Assembly: GCA_031271905.1 (NCBI GenBank)
Contig: JAISUT010000054.1
Location: 80,192 to 144,191, forward strand
Direction: 5' to 3'
Length of the DNA stretch: 64,000 nt
DNA from: Acidobacteriota bacterium
Lineage (GTDB): Bacteria; Acidobacteriota; UBA6911
Every line of letters starts with the position of its first letter. The first letter of the stretch is position 1. Under the pieces are notes generated by a model. That model saw only the letters and a program-made list of their open reading frames with translations. It was not told the origin of the DNA and did no database searches. Shown in pieces: positions 34,290 to 44,229 of this stretch. The position numbers and the translations under genes were made by a program.

Positions 34290-35051
34290 TTACAAGCCTA
34301 GCTTCTCGATGATCGGGCGCAACGCCTGCTTGACGGGGCTGTCCTCCGGAACTGCGGAGCTGGGCCGCCCCTCGCAGTCGTAGCGGTAGACCGCCTGGTC
34401 GTCCGGCAACGCGCCGAGCAGTTCGAGCTTTTGCGCCGCGACCTCCTCCAACACCCCCGGGTCGGGCACGCCCCCCGGCGTCCGGTTCACGACCAGGCCG
34501 ACCTTCCCAGGGTTCAGCTTCAGCTCCTCCGCCATGCGGGCGATGCGCCCCGCCGCCTGGACGCCGCGACGCGACGAGTCGCTCAGAAGCAGCAGGACGT
34601 CGATGGCGGGCAGGATGCCCCGGCTGATGTGCTCCATCCCCGCCTCGTTGTCCACGACGATGTAGCGGTAGGCGGCCGAGTGTTTGTCCACCTGCGTCTT
34701 CAAGACGCCGTTGACGAAGCAGTAGCATCCCTTGCCCTGCGTGCGCCCCATGACAAGCATGTCGTAGCGCGCCCCCTCGACGAGGGCGTCGCCGAAGCGG
34801 AACTCGGCGTATTCCTGCTTGGTCATCCCCGCCGGGACCTCGCCGCCGTCCGCTTCGCCGCGCAGCATCTGCTCGCGGATGTCGCCCAGCGTGGCAGGCA
34901 GCTCCACCCCCAGCACCTCGTTGAGGTTGGAGTTCGGGTCGGCGTCCACCGCGAGGACGGCGCCGTCGTTCTTCTTGCTCAGGTATTCGATCAGGATGCC
35001 GCAGACGGTGGTCTTGCCGGTGCCGCCTTTTCCAGCCACTGCGATGGTCAT
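34290..35051 (-). CDS. cooC: CooC/AcsF-type nickel-insertion ATPase
   Basis: 253 residues from ATG 35051; the open frame runs to 35102 without support. It is a MinD/ParA-like ATPase with the deviant P-loop GKGGTGKTT at residues 7-15, DADPNSNL and VVDNEAGMEHISRG as switch regions, and a C-F-V dimer-interface Cys pair (GKGCYCFVNG) that binds metal in CooC. It matures the Ni-containing CODH or ACS active sites. First gene of the acs operon. Its product may be AcsF-like rather than strictly CooC. Confidence 0.92.
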   Translation of the reverse strand: MTIAVAGKGGTGKTTVCGILIEYLSKKNDGAVLAVDADPNSNLNEVLGVELPATLGDIREQMLRGEADGGEVPAGMTKQEYAEFRFGDALVEGARYDMLVMGRTQGKGCYCFVNGVLKTQVDKHSAAYRYIVVDNEAGMEHISRGILPAIDVLLLLSDSSRRGVQAAGRIARMAEELKLNPGKVGLVVNRTPGGVPDPGVLEEVAAQKLELLGALPDDQAVYRYDCEGRPSSAVPEDSPVKQALRPIIEKLGL

Positions 35052-35090
35052 GGGTCTCACGCGGTCTTTCCTCCGGTGACAGCAATGGCT

Positions 35091-35119
35091 ATTGTAAATC
35101 ATTCCCGGCGGGATGCGAA
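35091..35119 (-). promoter_or_regulatory. candidate promoter of the cooC-acs operon
   Basis: On the minus strand TTCGCA (-35, 35114-35119) and TACAAT (-10, 35091-35096) are separated by 17 bases. The start would lie about 35 bases before the cooC ATG, and GGAGG lies in between. The match to consensus is moderate in the -35 box. Confidence 0.4.
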
Positions 35120-35192
35120 GCGGAGAAAGTTTTTTTTCGGATTTTCCCGCCCTATATCCGGCGGCGCCCCGCCAATCGGCGGTGCGCGCGGT

Positions 35193-36056
35193 TCAGACGG
35201 CGGAGTAGGAGCCGAGCAGCTTGAAATACAGGGTCAGCTCCCGCAGGTGGCGCAGGGCGTTGCGGCACTCCGGGCTGCTTGCGCCGATGCCGAGGTCGAG
35301 GTAGAAAAGGTACTCCCACGGCGTCCCCCGGATGGGGCGCGACTCGATCTTCGTCATGTCGATGTCGCGCAGGGCGAAGACCGAGAGCGCCTTGAAAAGC
35401 ACCCCCGGCTCGTTGCGCAACCCGAACACGATCGAGGTCTTGTCGCCGTCCCGCCTGCGCCCGCCGTGGCGCGCCAGCGCGAGGAAGCGGGTGTAGTTCT
35501 CCGGATCGTCCTCGACGCCGTGTTTGATCACGTTCATGCCGTAGACCGTGGCGGCCTTCACCGAGGCGATGGCTGCGGCGTCGCGCGGGCGTTGCTCGCT
35601 GACGAACTTGACGCTCCCGGCCGTGTCGTAGAAAGGGACGCGCTCCACCCCCTTCATCCTGCCCAGGAGCTTCGTGCATTGCTCCAGCGCCACCGGATGC
35701 GAGTAGACGCGCTTGACCTGCCGGAACGACACGCCCGGCGCGGCGATGAGACAGTGCTCGATGCGCAGGGAGGTCTCGGCGACGATCTCCAGCGAATGGC
35801 GCGCCAGCAGGTCGAAGTTCTTGTGGATGCTCCCCGCCAGGGAGTTCTCGATGGGGATGACGGCGTAGTCGGCCTCTTTGCGCGCGACCGCCTCGAACGA
35901 GCGCTCGAACGAGCCGGCATGCACCGGCTCGCTCCCCGCGCCGAAGAAGCGCAGGCTCGCCTGGTGGCTGAACGATCCCAGCTCCCCCTGGATGGCGACT
36001 TTCACGGCTTTCGCGGCCTGGGCGCGCGCGCCGGACGACGTCTTCTTCGCAACCAT
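35193..36056 (-). CDS. pheA: prephenate dehydratase
   Basis: 287 residues from ATG 36056; ATG 36071 is an alternative five codons earlier. The catalytic PDT domain reads VAIQGELGSFSHQA, IPIENSLAGSI, SHPVALEQC and FYDTAGSVKFVSE (with the Thr of the active site). A C-terminal ACT domain follows with GVLFKALSVF and the ESRPI motif for phenylalanine feedback binding. No chorismate mutase domain is fused. It converts prephenate to phenylpyruvate. It lies downstream of leuA on the same strand with a gap of about 80 bases. Confidence 0.94.
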   Translation of the reverse strand: MVAKKTSSGARAQAAKAVKVAIQGELGSFSHQASLRFFGAGSEPVHAGSFERSFEAVARKEADYAVIPIENSLAGSIHKNFDLLARHSLEIVAETSLRIEHCLIAAPGVSFRQVKRVYSHPVALEQCTKLLGRMKGVERVPFYDTAGSVKFVSEQRPRDAAAIASVKAATVYGMNVIKHGVEDDPENYTRFLALARHGGRRRDGDKTSIVFGLRNEPGVLFKALSVFALRDIDMTKIESRPIRGTPWEYLFYLDLGIGASSPECRNALRHLRELTLYFKLLGSYSAV

Positions 36057-36137
36057 GTCTTTGCCCCGCATTCCGCGCGAACCGCCGCCTGTCGCAGAGG
36101 GCGGCTGCGCATCCTCGCCCCTGCGGCGCACCCGCCC

Positions 36138-37673
36138 CTAGCGGTTGCGGTGGGCGTCCAGCGCCATCTGGTAGTGTATCGACTTGTTCACCGCGTCTAC
36201 GTAGGCGCGGGCGCTCGCCTCCACCACGTCCAGGCTGGCGGCCTTGCCGATGAAGGCGGCCTTGCCGAAATTCACCTTCATGAAGACCTCGCCCACCGCG
36301 TCCTTGCCGTGCGTGATGGCGCGCACGGTGTAGTCGATGAGCTTCCCCTCGATGCCCGTGATGCGGTCCACCGCCTTGAGCATGGCGTCCACCGGGCCGC
36401 TGCCGGTGGCCGAGTCCTTGAGCAGCACCCCGTCCTTCTCCAGCAGGATCGTGGCGGTGGCGATCACCTGGTTGCCCGCGATCGACTGGATGTTCTTCAC
36501 CTTGTAGACCGACGGGGTGACGTGCAGGGCGTCGCGCACGATGATGACCAGGTCGTCGTCGTAGACCTCTTTCTTCTTGTCGGCGACCTTCTTGAGCAGG
36601 ACGTAGGCCTTGTCCAGCTCCGCGTCGCTGAGGTTGAACCCCATCTCCTCGTACCGCTGCCGCAGGGCGTGGCGGCCCGAGTGCTTGCCCATCACCAGGT
36701 GGTTCTCCTTGATGCCCACGTCCTCGGGCCGCATGATCTCGTAGGTCTGCTTCGCCTTGAGCACGCCGTCCTGGTGGATGCCCGACTCGTGGGCGAAGGC
36801 GTTCTTGCCGACGACCGCCTTGTTGGGCTGGACGATCACGCCGGTCAGGTTGGTGACCATGTTGCTGGAGGCGAAGATCTCCTCGGTCTGGACGCCGCAC
36901 TCCACGCCGAAAAGGTCGCGGCGCGTCTTGAGCGCCATGACGATCTCCTCCAACGAGGCGTTGCCCGCGCGCTCGCCGATGCCGTTGACGGTGCATTCCA
37001 CCTGCCGCGCGCCGCCCTGCACCGCCGCCAGGGAGTTGGCCACCGCCATGCCCAAGTCGTCGTGGCAATGCACCGAGACCACCGCCTTGCCGATGTTCGG
37101 CACATGGTCGAACAGGTGCCGGACGCGCGCCGTGTACTCGGACGGCGCGGTGTAGCCCACCGTGTCGGGGATGTTCACCACCGACGCGCCGGCGTCGATG
37201 ACCGCCTCGGCGACCTTCGACAGGTACGCGAGGTCGGAGCGGGTGGCGTCCTCGGCCGAGAACTCGACCTCGGGGCAGAGCGTCCGGGCGTAGGCCACCG
37301 CCTCCCGCGCCATCTCCAACACCTCGTCGCGCGTCTTGCGCAGCTTGTGCTCCAGGTGGATGTCGGAGGTGGCGAGGAATATGTGGATGCGCGGCTTTGC
37401 CGCCCCTTTGAGCGCCTCCCAGCAACGGTCGATGTCCCCCTTGGCGGCGCGCGCCAGCCCCGCGACGGTCAACGTGCGCACCTTCTCCGCGATACTGCGC
37501 ACCGACTCGAAGTCGCCGTCCGAGGAGATCGGGAAGCCCGCCTCGATCACATCGACCCGCAGCCGTTCGAGCTGCTCGGCCAGCATCAGCTTCTCGGCGA
37601 TGGTCATGCTGGCGCCTGGCGACTGCTCGCCGTCCCTCAACGTCGTGTCGAAAATCATCACCCGGTCTGTCAT
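36138..37673 (-). CDS. leuA: 2-isopropylmalate synthase
   Basis: 511 residues from ATG 37673, with GGACTGGAGAGC upstream. The HMGL-like catalytic barrel starts with [13 protein letters not shown] and includes [17 protein letters not shown] and the ESGIHQDG segment. The C-terminal LeuA dimer/regulatory domain ([19 protein letters not shown]) is complete, so leucine feedback is expected. First committed step of leucine synthesis: acetyl-CoA plus 2-oxoisovalerate. The frame extends to 37976 through the repeat-like gap but this is not coding. The lengths favour true LeuA over citramalate synthase, though specificity cannot be proven. Confidence 0.93.
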   Translation of the reverse strand: MTDRVMIFDTTLRDGEQSPGASMTIAEKLMLAEQLERLRVDVIEAGFPISSDGDFESVRSIAEKVRTLTVAGLARAAKGDIDRCWEALKGAAKPRIHIFLATSDIHLEHKLRKTRDEVLEMAREAVAYARTLCPEVEFSAEDATRSDLAYLSKVAEAVIDAGASVVNIPDTVGYTAPSEYTARVRHLFDHVPNIGKAVVSVHCHDDLGMAVANSLAAVQGGARQVECTVNGIGERAGNASLEEIVMALKTRRDLFGVECGVQTEEIFASSNMVTNLTGVIVQPNKAVVGKNAFAHESGIHQDGVLKAKQTYEIMRPEDVGIKENHLVMGKHSGRHALRQRYEEMGFNLSDAELDKAYVLLKKVADKKKEVYDDDLVIIVRDALHVTPSVYKVKNIQSIAGNQVIATATILLEKDGVLLKDSATGSGPVDAMLKAVDRITGIEGKLIDYTVRAITHGKDAVGEVFMKVNFGKAAFIGKAASLDVVEASARAYVDAVNKSIHYQMALDAHRNR

Positions 37674-37694
37674 GCTCTCCAGTCCTTCATCCTC

Positions 37695-37755
37695 ATGGGA
37701 CTCGCGAAAACCCCGGACGCTGCGGCGACGCCGTGTCGCGGGGTTTTGGACGCCC
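37695..37755 (-). terminator. hairpin between speA and leuA
   Basis: GAAAACCCCG and CGGGGTTTTG form a 9-base-pair stem around a GC-rich loop, with the T-run inside the 3' arm. On the minus strand it follows the speA stop (37759). The sequence resembles a shortened R2 element (ACCCCGGACGCTGCG). Confidence 0.5.
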
Positions 37756-37758
37756 CAG

Positions 37759-39675
37759 TCAATCTTCAAGATAGGTGTAGCTCTCCAAGGCGGCCTCGTA
37801 GGACTCGCAGAACGCCTCCCTGTCCGCCGTCGCAATCCTCGACTGCGCCTCCGCCCGTTGGGCGATCTGACGCAGGCTCTCCAGCAGGTCTTTCGACTGG
37901 TAGCCGACCGCCTCCAGCACTTGGCTGAGCGACGCCCCCCGCACCACCTTGTCGATGTGCGGCCTACCGGCGTCATCCACCAGGAAGTGCGCCTCGTTGG
38001 GCGAGCCCAGCAGGTTGTGGTTCATCCCCAGCGATTCCTGGTACGCGCCGACCAGGAAGATGGCGAGGTAGTAAGGATCATGGTTTACACTATGTAGTTC
38101 AAGCGATTGTTTGACGTCTCGCAAGTCCACGAACTTGTCGATCTGCCCGTCCGAGTCGCAGGTGATGTCGCACAGGGTCGCCTGCACCGTCGGTTCCTCC
38201 GTCAGTCGCGTCAGCGGGACGATAGGGAAAAGTTGATCCAGGGCCCAACTGTCGGGGGTGGACTGGAAGACCGAAAAGTTACAGATGTACTTACTCGCGA
38301 GAATATTTTCAAGATCGATGAATTCTTCCGGTCTTTCCTTCATGGAGCGCGAGAACTTTATCGCCTTGCGACAGATCTCCCAGAAGAGCCACTCCCCCTG
38401 GGCGCGGTTCTGCAAATTCAGATAGCCGAGGTTGAACAGGGACTGGAGCTCCTCCCGGTGTTGCAGGGCGTCGTGGTAATACTCCCGGAAATTCTTGTGG
38501 TTGATCTCCTTGTGCAGATCCATCATCTCGCGCACCACCTCGGAATCGACCTTGGACTGGTCGATCTCCGAGCCGCCCAGGCCGGGGTTCAACGTCCGGA
38601 TGACGTTCGTCACGAACAGCGAGTGGTGGGCGACGATGGCGCGCCCGCTCTCGGTGATGATGGTCGGGGGCGGGACGTTCTCCGACTGGCAGATCTCGTT
38701 GATGGTGTAGACGATGTCGTTGGCGAACTCCTGCATGTTGTAATTGATGCTGCAGTCGGACGCCGTGCGGCTCCCGTCGTAGTCCACCCCCAGTCCGCCG
38801 CCGACGTCCAAATACTCGATGGGGAAGCCCATCTTGCAGACTTTGGCGTAGACGCGCGCCGCCTCTTTGATGGCGTTTTTGATGCGGCGGATGTCGGTGA
38901 TCTGCGAGCCGATATGGAAATGGAGCATCTTGAGTTGCCGCCCCATCTCCCGGTCGGCGGCCATCCGCAGCAAGTCCAGCAACTGCATGGTGTTGATGCC
39001 GAATTTCGAGGTCTCGCCCCCCGACTCCTCCCACTTGCCCGCCCCGCGGGAGAAGACGCGCACCCGCACCCCCAAGGCGGGGCGCATGTCGAGCGCGGCG
39101 GCGACTTCGGCGACTTTTTTAAGGTCGGAGACCTCCTCCAGCACGATGATCGGGTTCTTGCCCACCTTGGCAGACTGCATCGCCCATTCCAAGTAGCGCC
39201 GATCCTTGACGCCGTTGCAGATCAGGAGGGCGTTCGGGTGCATGGCGATGGTCAACGCCGCCGCCAGCTCGGCCTTAGTCCCCACCTCCAAGCCGTATTC
39301 ATAGCGGTGGCCGGCGGACATCAGGCGCTCCACGACGCTCTTTTTCTGATTCACCTTCATGGGGAAGACCCCGCGATGCCGCGCCCCGTAGTTGTACTCT
39401 GCGATGGAGTTGCGGAAAGCCTCGTGCAACTCCTTGATCCGGGTGTCCAGGATCTGGGGGAAGCGGAGGAGGAAAGGGGCGGTCACCTTCCGCTGCAGGA
39501 GCATCTGCACCAAGGAGTTGAGCTCGACCCCCATGAGAGGGTTGCGCGTGGGGTGGACCGTGAGGCATCCCTGCTCGCTGACGCCGAAATAGCCGCCGCT
39601 CCAGTTTTCGACGCCGTAGATCCGGTTGGGAATCTCGCTGGGAGAGAGACGGAGACTCTGAGTAAACTCTTTCAT
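37759..39675 (-). CDS. speA: biosynthetic arginine decarboxylase
   Basis: 638 residues, the normal SpeA length. Fold-type III PLP enzyme: [15 protein letters not shown] holds the PLP lysine, then [26 protein letters not shown] and [11 protein letters not shown]. It makes agmatine, the entry to putrescine and spermidine by the agmatine route. No agmatinase gene is in this window. GGGGGAAGTCC precedes the ATG. Located between efp and leuA, all on the minus strand. Confidence 0.95.
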   Translation of the reverse strand: MKEFTQSLRLSPSEIPNRIYGVENWSGGYFGVSEQGCLTVHPTRNPLMGVELNSLVQMLLQRKVTAPFLLRFPQILDTRIKELHEAFRNSIAEYNYGARHRGVFPMKVNQKKSVVERLMSAGHRYEYGLEVGTKAELAAALTIAMHPNALLICNGVKDRRYLEWAMQSAKVGKNPIIVLEEVSDLKKVAEVAAALDMRPALGVRVRVFSRGAGKWEESGGETSKFGINTMQLLDLLRMAADREMGRQLKMLHFHIGSQITDIRRIKNAIKEAARVYAKVCKMGFPIEYLDVGGGLGVDYDGSRTASDCSINYNMQEFANDIVYTINEICQSENVPPPTIITESGRAIVAHHSLFVTNVIRTLNPGLGGSEIDQSKVDSEVVREMMDLHKEINHKNFREYYHDALQHREELQSLFNLGYLNLQNRAQGEWLFWEICRKAIKFSRSMKERPEEFIDLENILASKYICNFSVFQSTPDSWALDQLFPIVPLTRLTEEPTVQATLCDITCDSDGQIDKFVDLRDVKQSLELHSVNHDPYYLAIFLVGAYQESLGMNHNLLGSPNEAHFLVDDAGRPHIDKVVRGASLSQVLEAVGYQSKDLLESLRQIAQRAEAQSRIATADREAFCESYEAALESYTYLED

Positions 39676-39747
39676 GGACTTCCCCCATGCAAGGCAGAAA
39701 AATACGATGCTTTGATTTAAAAAATCACATCAAAACAACCATGTTTG

Positions 39748-40311
39748 TTATGATTTTACGCGCTCCATGTACTTGCCTTCGCTCGTGTCCACGCGAATCA
39801 GCTCGCCCTCGTTGACGAAAGGCGGCACCTGGACGACCAAGCCCGTCTCCAAGGTGGCGGGCTTGTTGACGTTGCTGACCGTGGCACCTTTCAGCCCCGG
39901 TTCCGTGGCAACGACGCGAAGCTCCACCGCGGCGGGGAGTTCGACTCCGATGGGGGTGTTCTCGTAAAACTCGATCTTCAGCTTGATGTTGGGGGTCATG
40001 TAGGGGATGGCGTCCTCAAGCACGTCGGCGGAAAGGTGGAACTGCTCGAAGGATTCCGTGTTCATGAAGTAGTAGTCCGTGCCGTCCGAATAGAGGTACT
40101 CGACCTCGTGCGTTTCGAGGAACGCCTGTTCCAACCTGTCTTCCGAGCGGAACCGGTGCTCGATGATGGAGCCCGACTTCAGCGACTTCAACTTGGTCTG
40201 CACCATGCCGCGCCAATTCCCCGGCGTGATGTGCTGGAAGGAGAAGACGCGATACAATTCGTTGTTATGCTTGATGGTCATGCCCCGTTTGATCTGTGTC
40301 GCTGCTATCAT
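39748..40311 (-). CDS. efp: translation elongation factor P
   Basis: 187 residues in three OB-like domains. It relieves ribosome stalling at polyproline. The domain I tip reads TPGNWRGMVQTKL. By alignment to E. coli PGKGQA, Asn32 stands where the modified Lys34 is, with Arg two residues later. The usual EpmA lysylation or EarP rhamnosylation site is therefore not present in standard form. The C-terminal signature GLKGATVSN...ATLETGLVVQVPPFV is intact. The start at 40311 fits the family; the frame runs on to 40356. Confidence 0.94.
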   Translation of the reverse strand: MIAATQIKRGMTIKHNNELYRVFSFQHITPGNWRGMVQTKLKSLKSGSIIEHRFRSEDRLEQAFLETHEVEYLYSDGTDYYFMNTESFEQFHLSADVLEDAIPYMTPNIKLKIEFYENTPIGVELPAAVELRVVATEPGLKGATVSNVNKPATLETGLVVQVPPFVNEGELIRVDTSEGKYMERVKS

Positions 40312-40371
40312 CGCTTGCCTCGAAAAATTTTTATAGGAAACTTGTAATAATCGCAAAACGCCCCTGCGACG

Positions 40372-40932
40372 TCATATCTCCATGATCTCGGATTCCTTCT
40401 TCTTCAAAAGGGCGTCGATCTTGTCGATGCAGGCTTTGGTCTGATCCTGCACCTTCTTCAGCGCGTCTTTCTCCTCGTCCTCGGATATCTGCTTCTCCTT
40501 GAGCGCCGCCTTCACCGCGTCGTTGGCGTCGTGGCGCACCTGACGCACCGCCACCCGGTGCTGCTCCCCGATCTGGCCGACCGATTTGGCCAACTGCTTG
40601 CGCCGCTCCCCGGTCAAAGGCGGGATGGGCAGGCGCACCACCTTGCCGTCGTTGGTGGGGTTGAGCCCCAAGTCCGAGGTCAGGATCGCCTTCTCGATCG
40701 CAGAGATCGTCGAAGCGTCCCAAGGCTGGATCACAATCATGGACGGGTCGGGGGTCGAAAGCGACGCCATCTGGCTGAGCGGCGTGGGCGTGCCGTAATA
40801 ATTGGCTTGGACGTTGTCCAAGATGCTGACGGAAGCCCTCCCGGTGCGAATCGTCCCCAGATTGCGTTGCAGGTCTTCGACGCACTTGTCCATCCCTTTT
40901 TTCGCGTTATCCAGAATCTCTTTGACCGTCAT
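40372..40932 (-). CDS. frr: ribosome recycling factor
   Basis: 186 residues from ATG 40932 with AAGGAGCTAGCC upstream. Complete three-helix bundle plus small domain: NLGTIRTGRASVSILDNV near the start, VIQPWD, and LPIPPLTGERRKQLAK. It splits post-termination ribosomes with EF-G. It follows pyrH after about 75 bases. Confidence 0.96.
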   Translation of the reverse strand: MTVKEILDNAKKGMDKCVEDLQRNLGTIRTGRASVSILDNVQANYYGTPTPLSQMASLSTPDPSMIVIQPWDASTISAIEKAILTSDLGLNPTNDGKVVRLPIPPLTGERRKQLAKSVGQIGEQHRVAVRQVRHDANDAVKAALKEKQISEDEEKDALKKVQDQTKACIDKIDALLKKKESEIMEI

Positions 40933-41007
40933 GGCTAGCTCCTTTTTCGTAACATTGGACATGTGTCGCAGCAACCGCCCCCTGCGGCCAAGACGCACCG
41001 CACACGG

Positions 41008-41727
41008 CTACGCCGTCACTACAGTCCCGATGTCCGCGCCCATCACCACATCGCGGATGTTGCCGCGCTGCAAGAGGTTGAACACCACGATGGGCAACCC
41101 GTTCTCCTTGCACAGCGCGACCGCCGTCGTGTCCATCACCCGCAGGTCTTTCTCCAACACCTCGTGGTAGGTGAGGTGCCGGAACAGCTTGGCGTCCGGG
41201 TTCTTCTTGGGGTCGGAATCGTAGATGCCGTCCACCTTGGTCGCCTTCAGGATCGTCTCAGCCCCGATTTCCATCGCCCTCAAAGCCGCGGCGGTGTCGG
41301 TGGAGAAATAGGGGTTGCCTATGCCGGCGGCGAAGATGACCACACGCCCCTTCTCCAGATGGCGGATGGCGCGGCGGCGGATGAAGGGCTCCGCCACCTG
41401 CTTCATGTCGATGGCGGACAGCACCCTTGTGAAGACATCCCGCTTTTCCAGCGCGTTTTGCATCGCCAAGGCGTTGATCGTGGTGGCGAGCATCCCCATG
41501 TAGTCGCCGTTCACCCGATCCATCCCCGCCTCGCTGACGGAGATGCCCCGGACGATGTTGCCGCCCCCCACGGTGACGGCGACCTCGACGCCCAGGGAGT
41601 GGAGCTCCGCGATCTCCCCGGCTATCTGCGTCGCCATCGCCGGATCGACGCCATAGCCTTGCCCGCCCATCAGCGCCTCGCCGCTGAGTTTAAGCAGCAC
41701 CCTGCGGTATTTCGGCTTCTCTTGCAT
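41008..41727 (-). CDS. pyrH: UMP kinase
   Basis: 239 residues from ATG 41727 (GGAGAGAGG upstream). Amino-acid-kinase fold: [41 protein letters not shown] and the [12 protein letters not shown] segment are all present. It phosphorylates UMP to UDP and is hexameric in bacteria. Conserved neighbour of tsf and frr. Confidence 0.97.
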   Translation of the reverse strand: MQEKPKYRRVLLKLSGEALMGGQGYGVDPAMATQIAGEIAELHSLGVEVAVTVGGGNIVRGISVSEAGMDRVNGDYMGMLATTINALAMQNALEKRDVFTRVLSAIDMKQVAEPFIRRRAIRHLEKGRVVIFAAGIGNPYFSTDTAAALRAMEIGAETILKATKVDGIYDSDPKKNPDAKLFRHLTYHEVLEKDLRVMDTTAVALCKENGLPIVVFNLLQRGNIRDVVMGADIGTVVTA

Positions 41728-41769
41728 AAAACCTCTCTCCGCCAACCCGCCCTTTAGAGCAGAGGACAT

Positions 41770-41887
41770 GTGGAGTGCGGCGGCAAGCCGCCGCCGCAGC
41801 GGGGCGAAGCCCCGCCACAACCGCGAAGCGGTTGCGTAACGAAGCCCTTTCAGGGCTTTTTCAACCGCTTCGCGGCGGTTTGCCGCA
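41770..41887. repeat. cluster of REP-like palindromes between pyrH and tsf (includes R3 copy b)
   Basis: Four consecutive small inverted repeats occur: GCGGCGGCAAGCCGCCGC, GCGGGGCGAAGCCCCGC, AACCGCGAAGCGGTT and GCCCTTTCAGGGC. The last is followed by CAACCGCTTCGCGG, the R3 unit also seen at 34224-34262. They fill most of the gap and would give strong mRNA structure between tsf and pyrH. Confidence 0.8.
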
Positions 41888-42481
41888 TTACTCGCCGCCG
41901 AGCTTGTAGCGGACGAACCGGCGCACTTGGATGTTCTCGCCGATCTTCTGGATGAGCGTCGCGATGCAGTCTTGCACCGTCACGGACGGATCCTTGACGA
42001 AAGGCTGTTCCAAAAGGCAGGCTTCCGAATAATACTTGGACATGCGCCCCTCCACGATCTTCTCCAGCACGTTCTCGGGTTTGCCTGTCTGCCGCGCCTG
42101 CTCCAAGTATATCTCCCGCTCCTTGGCGAGCACGTCCTCGGTGACGTCCTCCTTGCGAATGAAGCGCGGGTCGCTCGCCGCGATGTGCATGGCGATGTCT
42201 TTCACCAGCGCTTGGAATTCGGGGTTGCGCGCCACGAAATCGGTCTCGCAGTTCACCTCGAGCATCACGCCGATCTTGCCGTTGTGAATGTAGGAGCCGA
42301 TCAGCCCGTCCTTGGCGTCCCGCGACGACTTTTTCGCCAGCGACGCCAAGCCCCGTTTGCGCAAGATCGTGATCGCCTCTTCCATGTCGCCGTTCGCTTC
42401 CGTCAGCGCGCTCTTGCATTCCATGAAACCGACGCCGGTCTTCTCCCTGAGTTCCTTCACCATATCTGCGGAAATGGCCAT
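41888..42481 (-). CDS. tsf: elongation factor Ts
   Basis: 197 residues, the short form of EF-Ts. N-terminal UBA-like domain [19 protein letters not shown], then the core with [19 protein letters not shown], the loop contacting EF-Tu, and LLEQPFVKD near the C-terminus. The start at 42481 has GGGAGGTTAG upstream; the open frame continues to 42679 without support. It recycles EF-Tu-GDP. Confidence 0.96.
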   Translation of the reverse strand: MAISADMVKELREKTGVGFMECKSALTEANGDMEEAITILRKRGLASLAKKSSRDAKDGLIGSYIHNGKIGVMLEVNCETDFVARNPEFQALVKDIAMHIAASDPRFIRKEDVTEDVLAKEREIYLEQARQTGKPENVLEKIVEGRMSKYYSEACLLEQPFVKDPSVTVQDCIATLIQKIGENIQVRRFVRYKLGGE

Positions 42482-42614
42482 GTCTCTAACTAACCTCCCT
42501 GTATCCCGGAGCGCCCTCCCGCCTCTGCCGCCGTTTGCAGGCGGCTTCGCCGTGCAAGCCGACGGCAAACCGACGCGGGTGCGTCTGAAACGAAACAATT
42601 TATGCGATTTTAGT

Positions 42615-42653
42615 AAAAATCCTGTTTCCCCGGGGGCGCCGGGAAAACAGGAT
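42615..42653 (-). terminator. intrinsic terminator or attenuator between rpsB and tsf
   Basis: On the minus strand a stem ATCCTGTTTTCCCGG pairs with CCGGGGAAACAGGAT around a 5-base loop and is followed by TTTTTAC. This is a classic Rho-independent signal placed after rpsB and before tsf. It would reduce tsf readthrough or separate the units. Confidence 0.8.
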
Positions 42654-42707
42654 GAACATCCGTTGGAAAACCTTCGCAACGGCAGGCGGGCGGATGGCGC
42701 CCCGCCC

Positions 42708-43736
42708 TTATTCCGGCTGTTGCGCGGCGGGTGCCGCCGGTGTTTCCGTCACTTGCGCATCGACAGGCGCCGACGCAGGTTCGGACGCGACTTCCGGCGC
42801 GGCGGCATCGGCATCGGCTTCCGCAGCGGCGTCGGCTTTCTTTCCTTTGGGCTTGCGCTGCAAGGTCTTGCGCATCGTGGTCTTGGGCTTGGACGCGATG
42901 TCGGCGCCCGTCTCGGCCGCGCCTTCGGCGTCCCCCTGCCCTTCCGCGCTTGCCGCGCGTTGGGCTGCGGCTTCACGGACGGCGGCGGCCTGTTGCGCCT
43001 GCATCTGGCGCTCCTTCTCGCGTTGCGCCGCGAGCTCCTTCTGCTGCGCCTCGTAGACGGACTTGCCGTCCAGGTACGCCTGCGAGATGGTCTCGGTGAT
43101 CAGGCGGATGGCGCGGAGCGCGTCGTCGTTGCCCGGGATGATATAGTCGATGGCGTCCGGGTTGCAGTTCGTGTCCGCCACGCCGATGATCGGGATGCCG
43201 AGCTTGGAGGCTTCCTTGATGGCGATGGCTTCCATGTTGGTGTCGATGACGAACAGCGCATCCGGGAGCCCCCCCATGTCCTTGATGCCGGAGAGGTTCT
43301 TCTCCATCTTTTTGCGCTCGCGCTCGTACCGGGCGACTTCCTTCTTGGAGTAGTCGTCGTACTTGCCGGTGTTCTTCATCGTCTCCAGTTCGCGAAAACG
43401 CTTGATGCTCTTCTGGATCGTCACAAAGTTGGTCAAGAGTCCACCCAGCCACCTTTGGTTGACGTAGAACATGGAGGTGCGGGCGGCAGCCTCCGCGATC
43501 GCATCCTGCGCCTGTCGCTTGGTGCCCAGAAACAGGACAGTCTTGCCCTGGGCGCCCAGTTCATACATGAATTGAATCGCATTTTTAAAGAGCTTGATGC
43601 TCTTCTGCAAGTCAATGATGTATATGCCGTTCCTTTGACCGAAGATATAGTCCTTCATCTTCGGGTTCCAACGTTTGGTCTGGTGGCCGAAGTGGACTCC
43701 CGCCTCCAGAAGTTGCTTCATGGTGATAGAAACCAA
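42708..43736 (-). CDS. rpsB: 30S ribosomal protein S2 with a long C-terminal extension
   Basis: 342 residues, against ~240-260 normally. The S2 core ([20 protein letters not shown] ... [21 protein letters not shown]) ends near residue 230. About 110 residues of Ala/Glu/Lys/Pro-rich, low-complexity sequence follow. The start appears to be TTG at 43736, well spaced from GGGAGG. The ATG six codons in (43721) would remove conserved residues. Order rplM-rpsI-rpsB-tsf is kept. Confidence 0.95.
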   Translation of the reverse strand: MVSITMKQLLEAGVHFGHQTKRWNPKMKDYIFGQRNGIYIIDLQKSIKLFKNAIQFMYELGAQGKTVLFLGTKRQAQDAIAEAAARTSMFYVNQRWLGGLLTNFVTIQKSIKRFRELETMKNTGKYDDYSKKEVARYERERKKMEKNLSGIKDMGGLPDALFVIDTNMEAIAIKEASKLGIPIIGVADTNCNPDAIDYIIPGNDDALRAIRLITETISQAYLDGKSVYEAQQKELAAQREKERQMQAQQAAAVREAAAQRAASAEGQGDAEGAAETGADIASKPKTTMRKTLQRKPKGKKADAAAEADADAAAPEVASEPASAPVDAQVTETPAAPAAQQPE

Positions 43737-43753
43737 GCAGAACCTCCCTGGGA

Positions 43754-44152
43754 CTAGCGCTTCGAGAACTGGAATCTCTTGCGGGCCCCTTTCTGACCAT
43801 ATTTTTTACGTTCTTTGACTCGGGAATCCCGGCTGAGCAACCCGGCCTTCTTCAACCGGGGGCGCAACTCCGCATCGAACTGCAAGAGCGCCTTGGCGAT
43901 GCCGAGGCGAATCGCGCCCGCCTGCCCGGAAGTGCCGCCGCCGTCCACGAGGGCCTTGATGTCGAACTTTTCGACATTTTCCGTCAGCGCCAGCGGATAC
44001 CTCACCACCGTGCGCTGGGTTTCGTTTTTGAAGTAGTCGCTCAGGGGGCGCTTGTTGATCGTGACCTCCCCGTTGCCGGGCAGGAGCCGCACGCGCGCCG
44101 TGGAGCTCTTCCTCTTGCCTGTTCCGTAATACTCAACGTTGCTTGTCGCCAT
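43754..44152 (-). CDS. rpsI: 30S ribosomal protein S9
   Basis: 132 residues from ATG 44152. An ATG two codons earlier abuts the GAGGA box, so 44152 has better spacing. [16 protein letters not shown] at the start, [19 protein letters not shown] in the middle, and the basic C-terminal tail ending KRFQFSKR that reaches the P-site tRNA. Follows rplM. Confidence 0.97.
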   Translation of the reverse strand: MATSNVEYYGTGKRKSSTARVRLLPGNGEVTINKRPLSDYFKNETQRTVVRYPLALTENVEKFDIKALVDGGGTSGQAGAIRLGIAKALLQFDAELRPRLKKAGLLSRDSRVKERKKYGQKGARKRFQFSKR

Positions 44153-44229
44153 TGACATTCCTCAAATCGACGCAGGGTGTTAAAGATCGCCCGCCACTCC
44201 CGACGCGGTCGCGGCGGACGCGAACCAGC

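Noticed and set aside
34431..37928. 1165-codon plus-strand frame
   Set aside because: Antisense to cooC, pheA and leuA, all of which have conserved motifs on the minus strand.
37674..37976. N-terminal extension of leuA
   Set aside because: It runs through a hairpin repeat and into speA on the same strand; LeuA starts at [15 protein letters not shown].
41770..41887. CRISPR-like array
   Set aside because: The short inverted repeats are of different sequence and not separated by spacers; they are REP-type palindromes.
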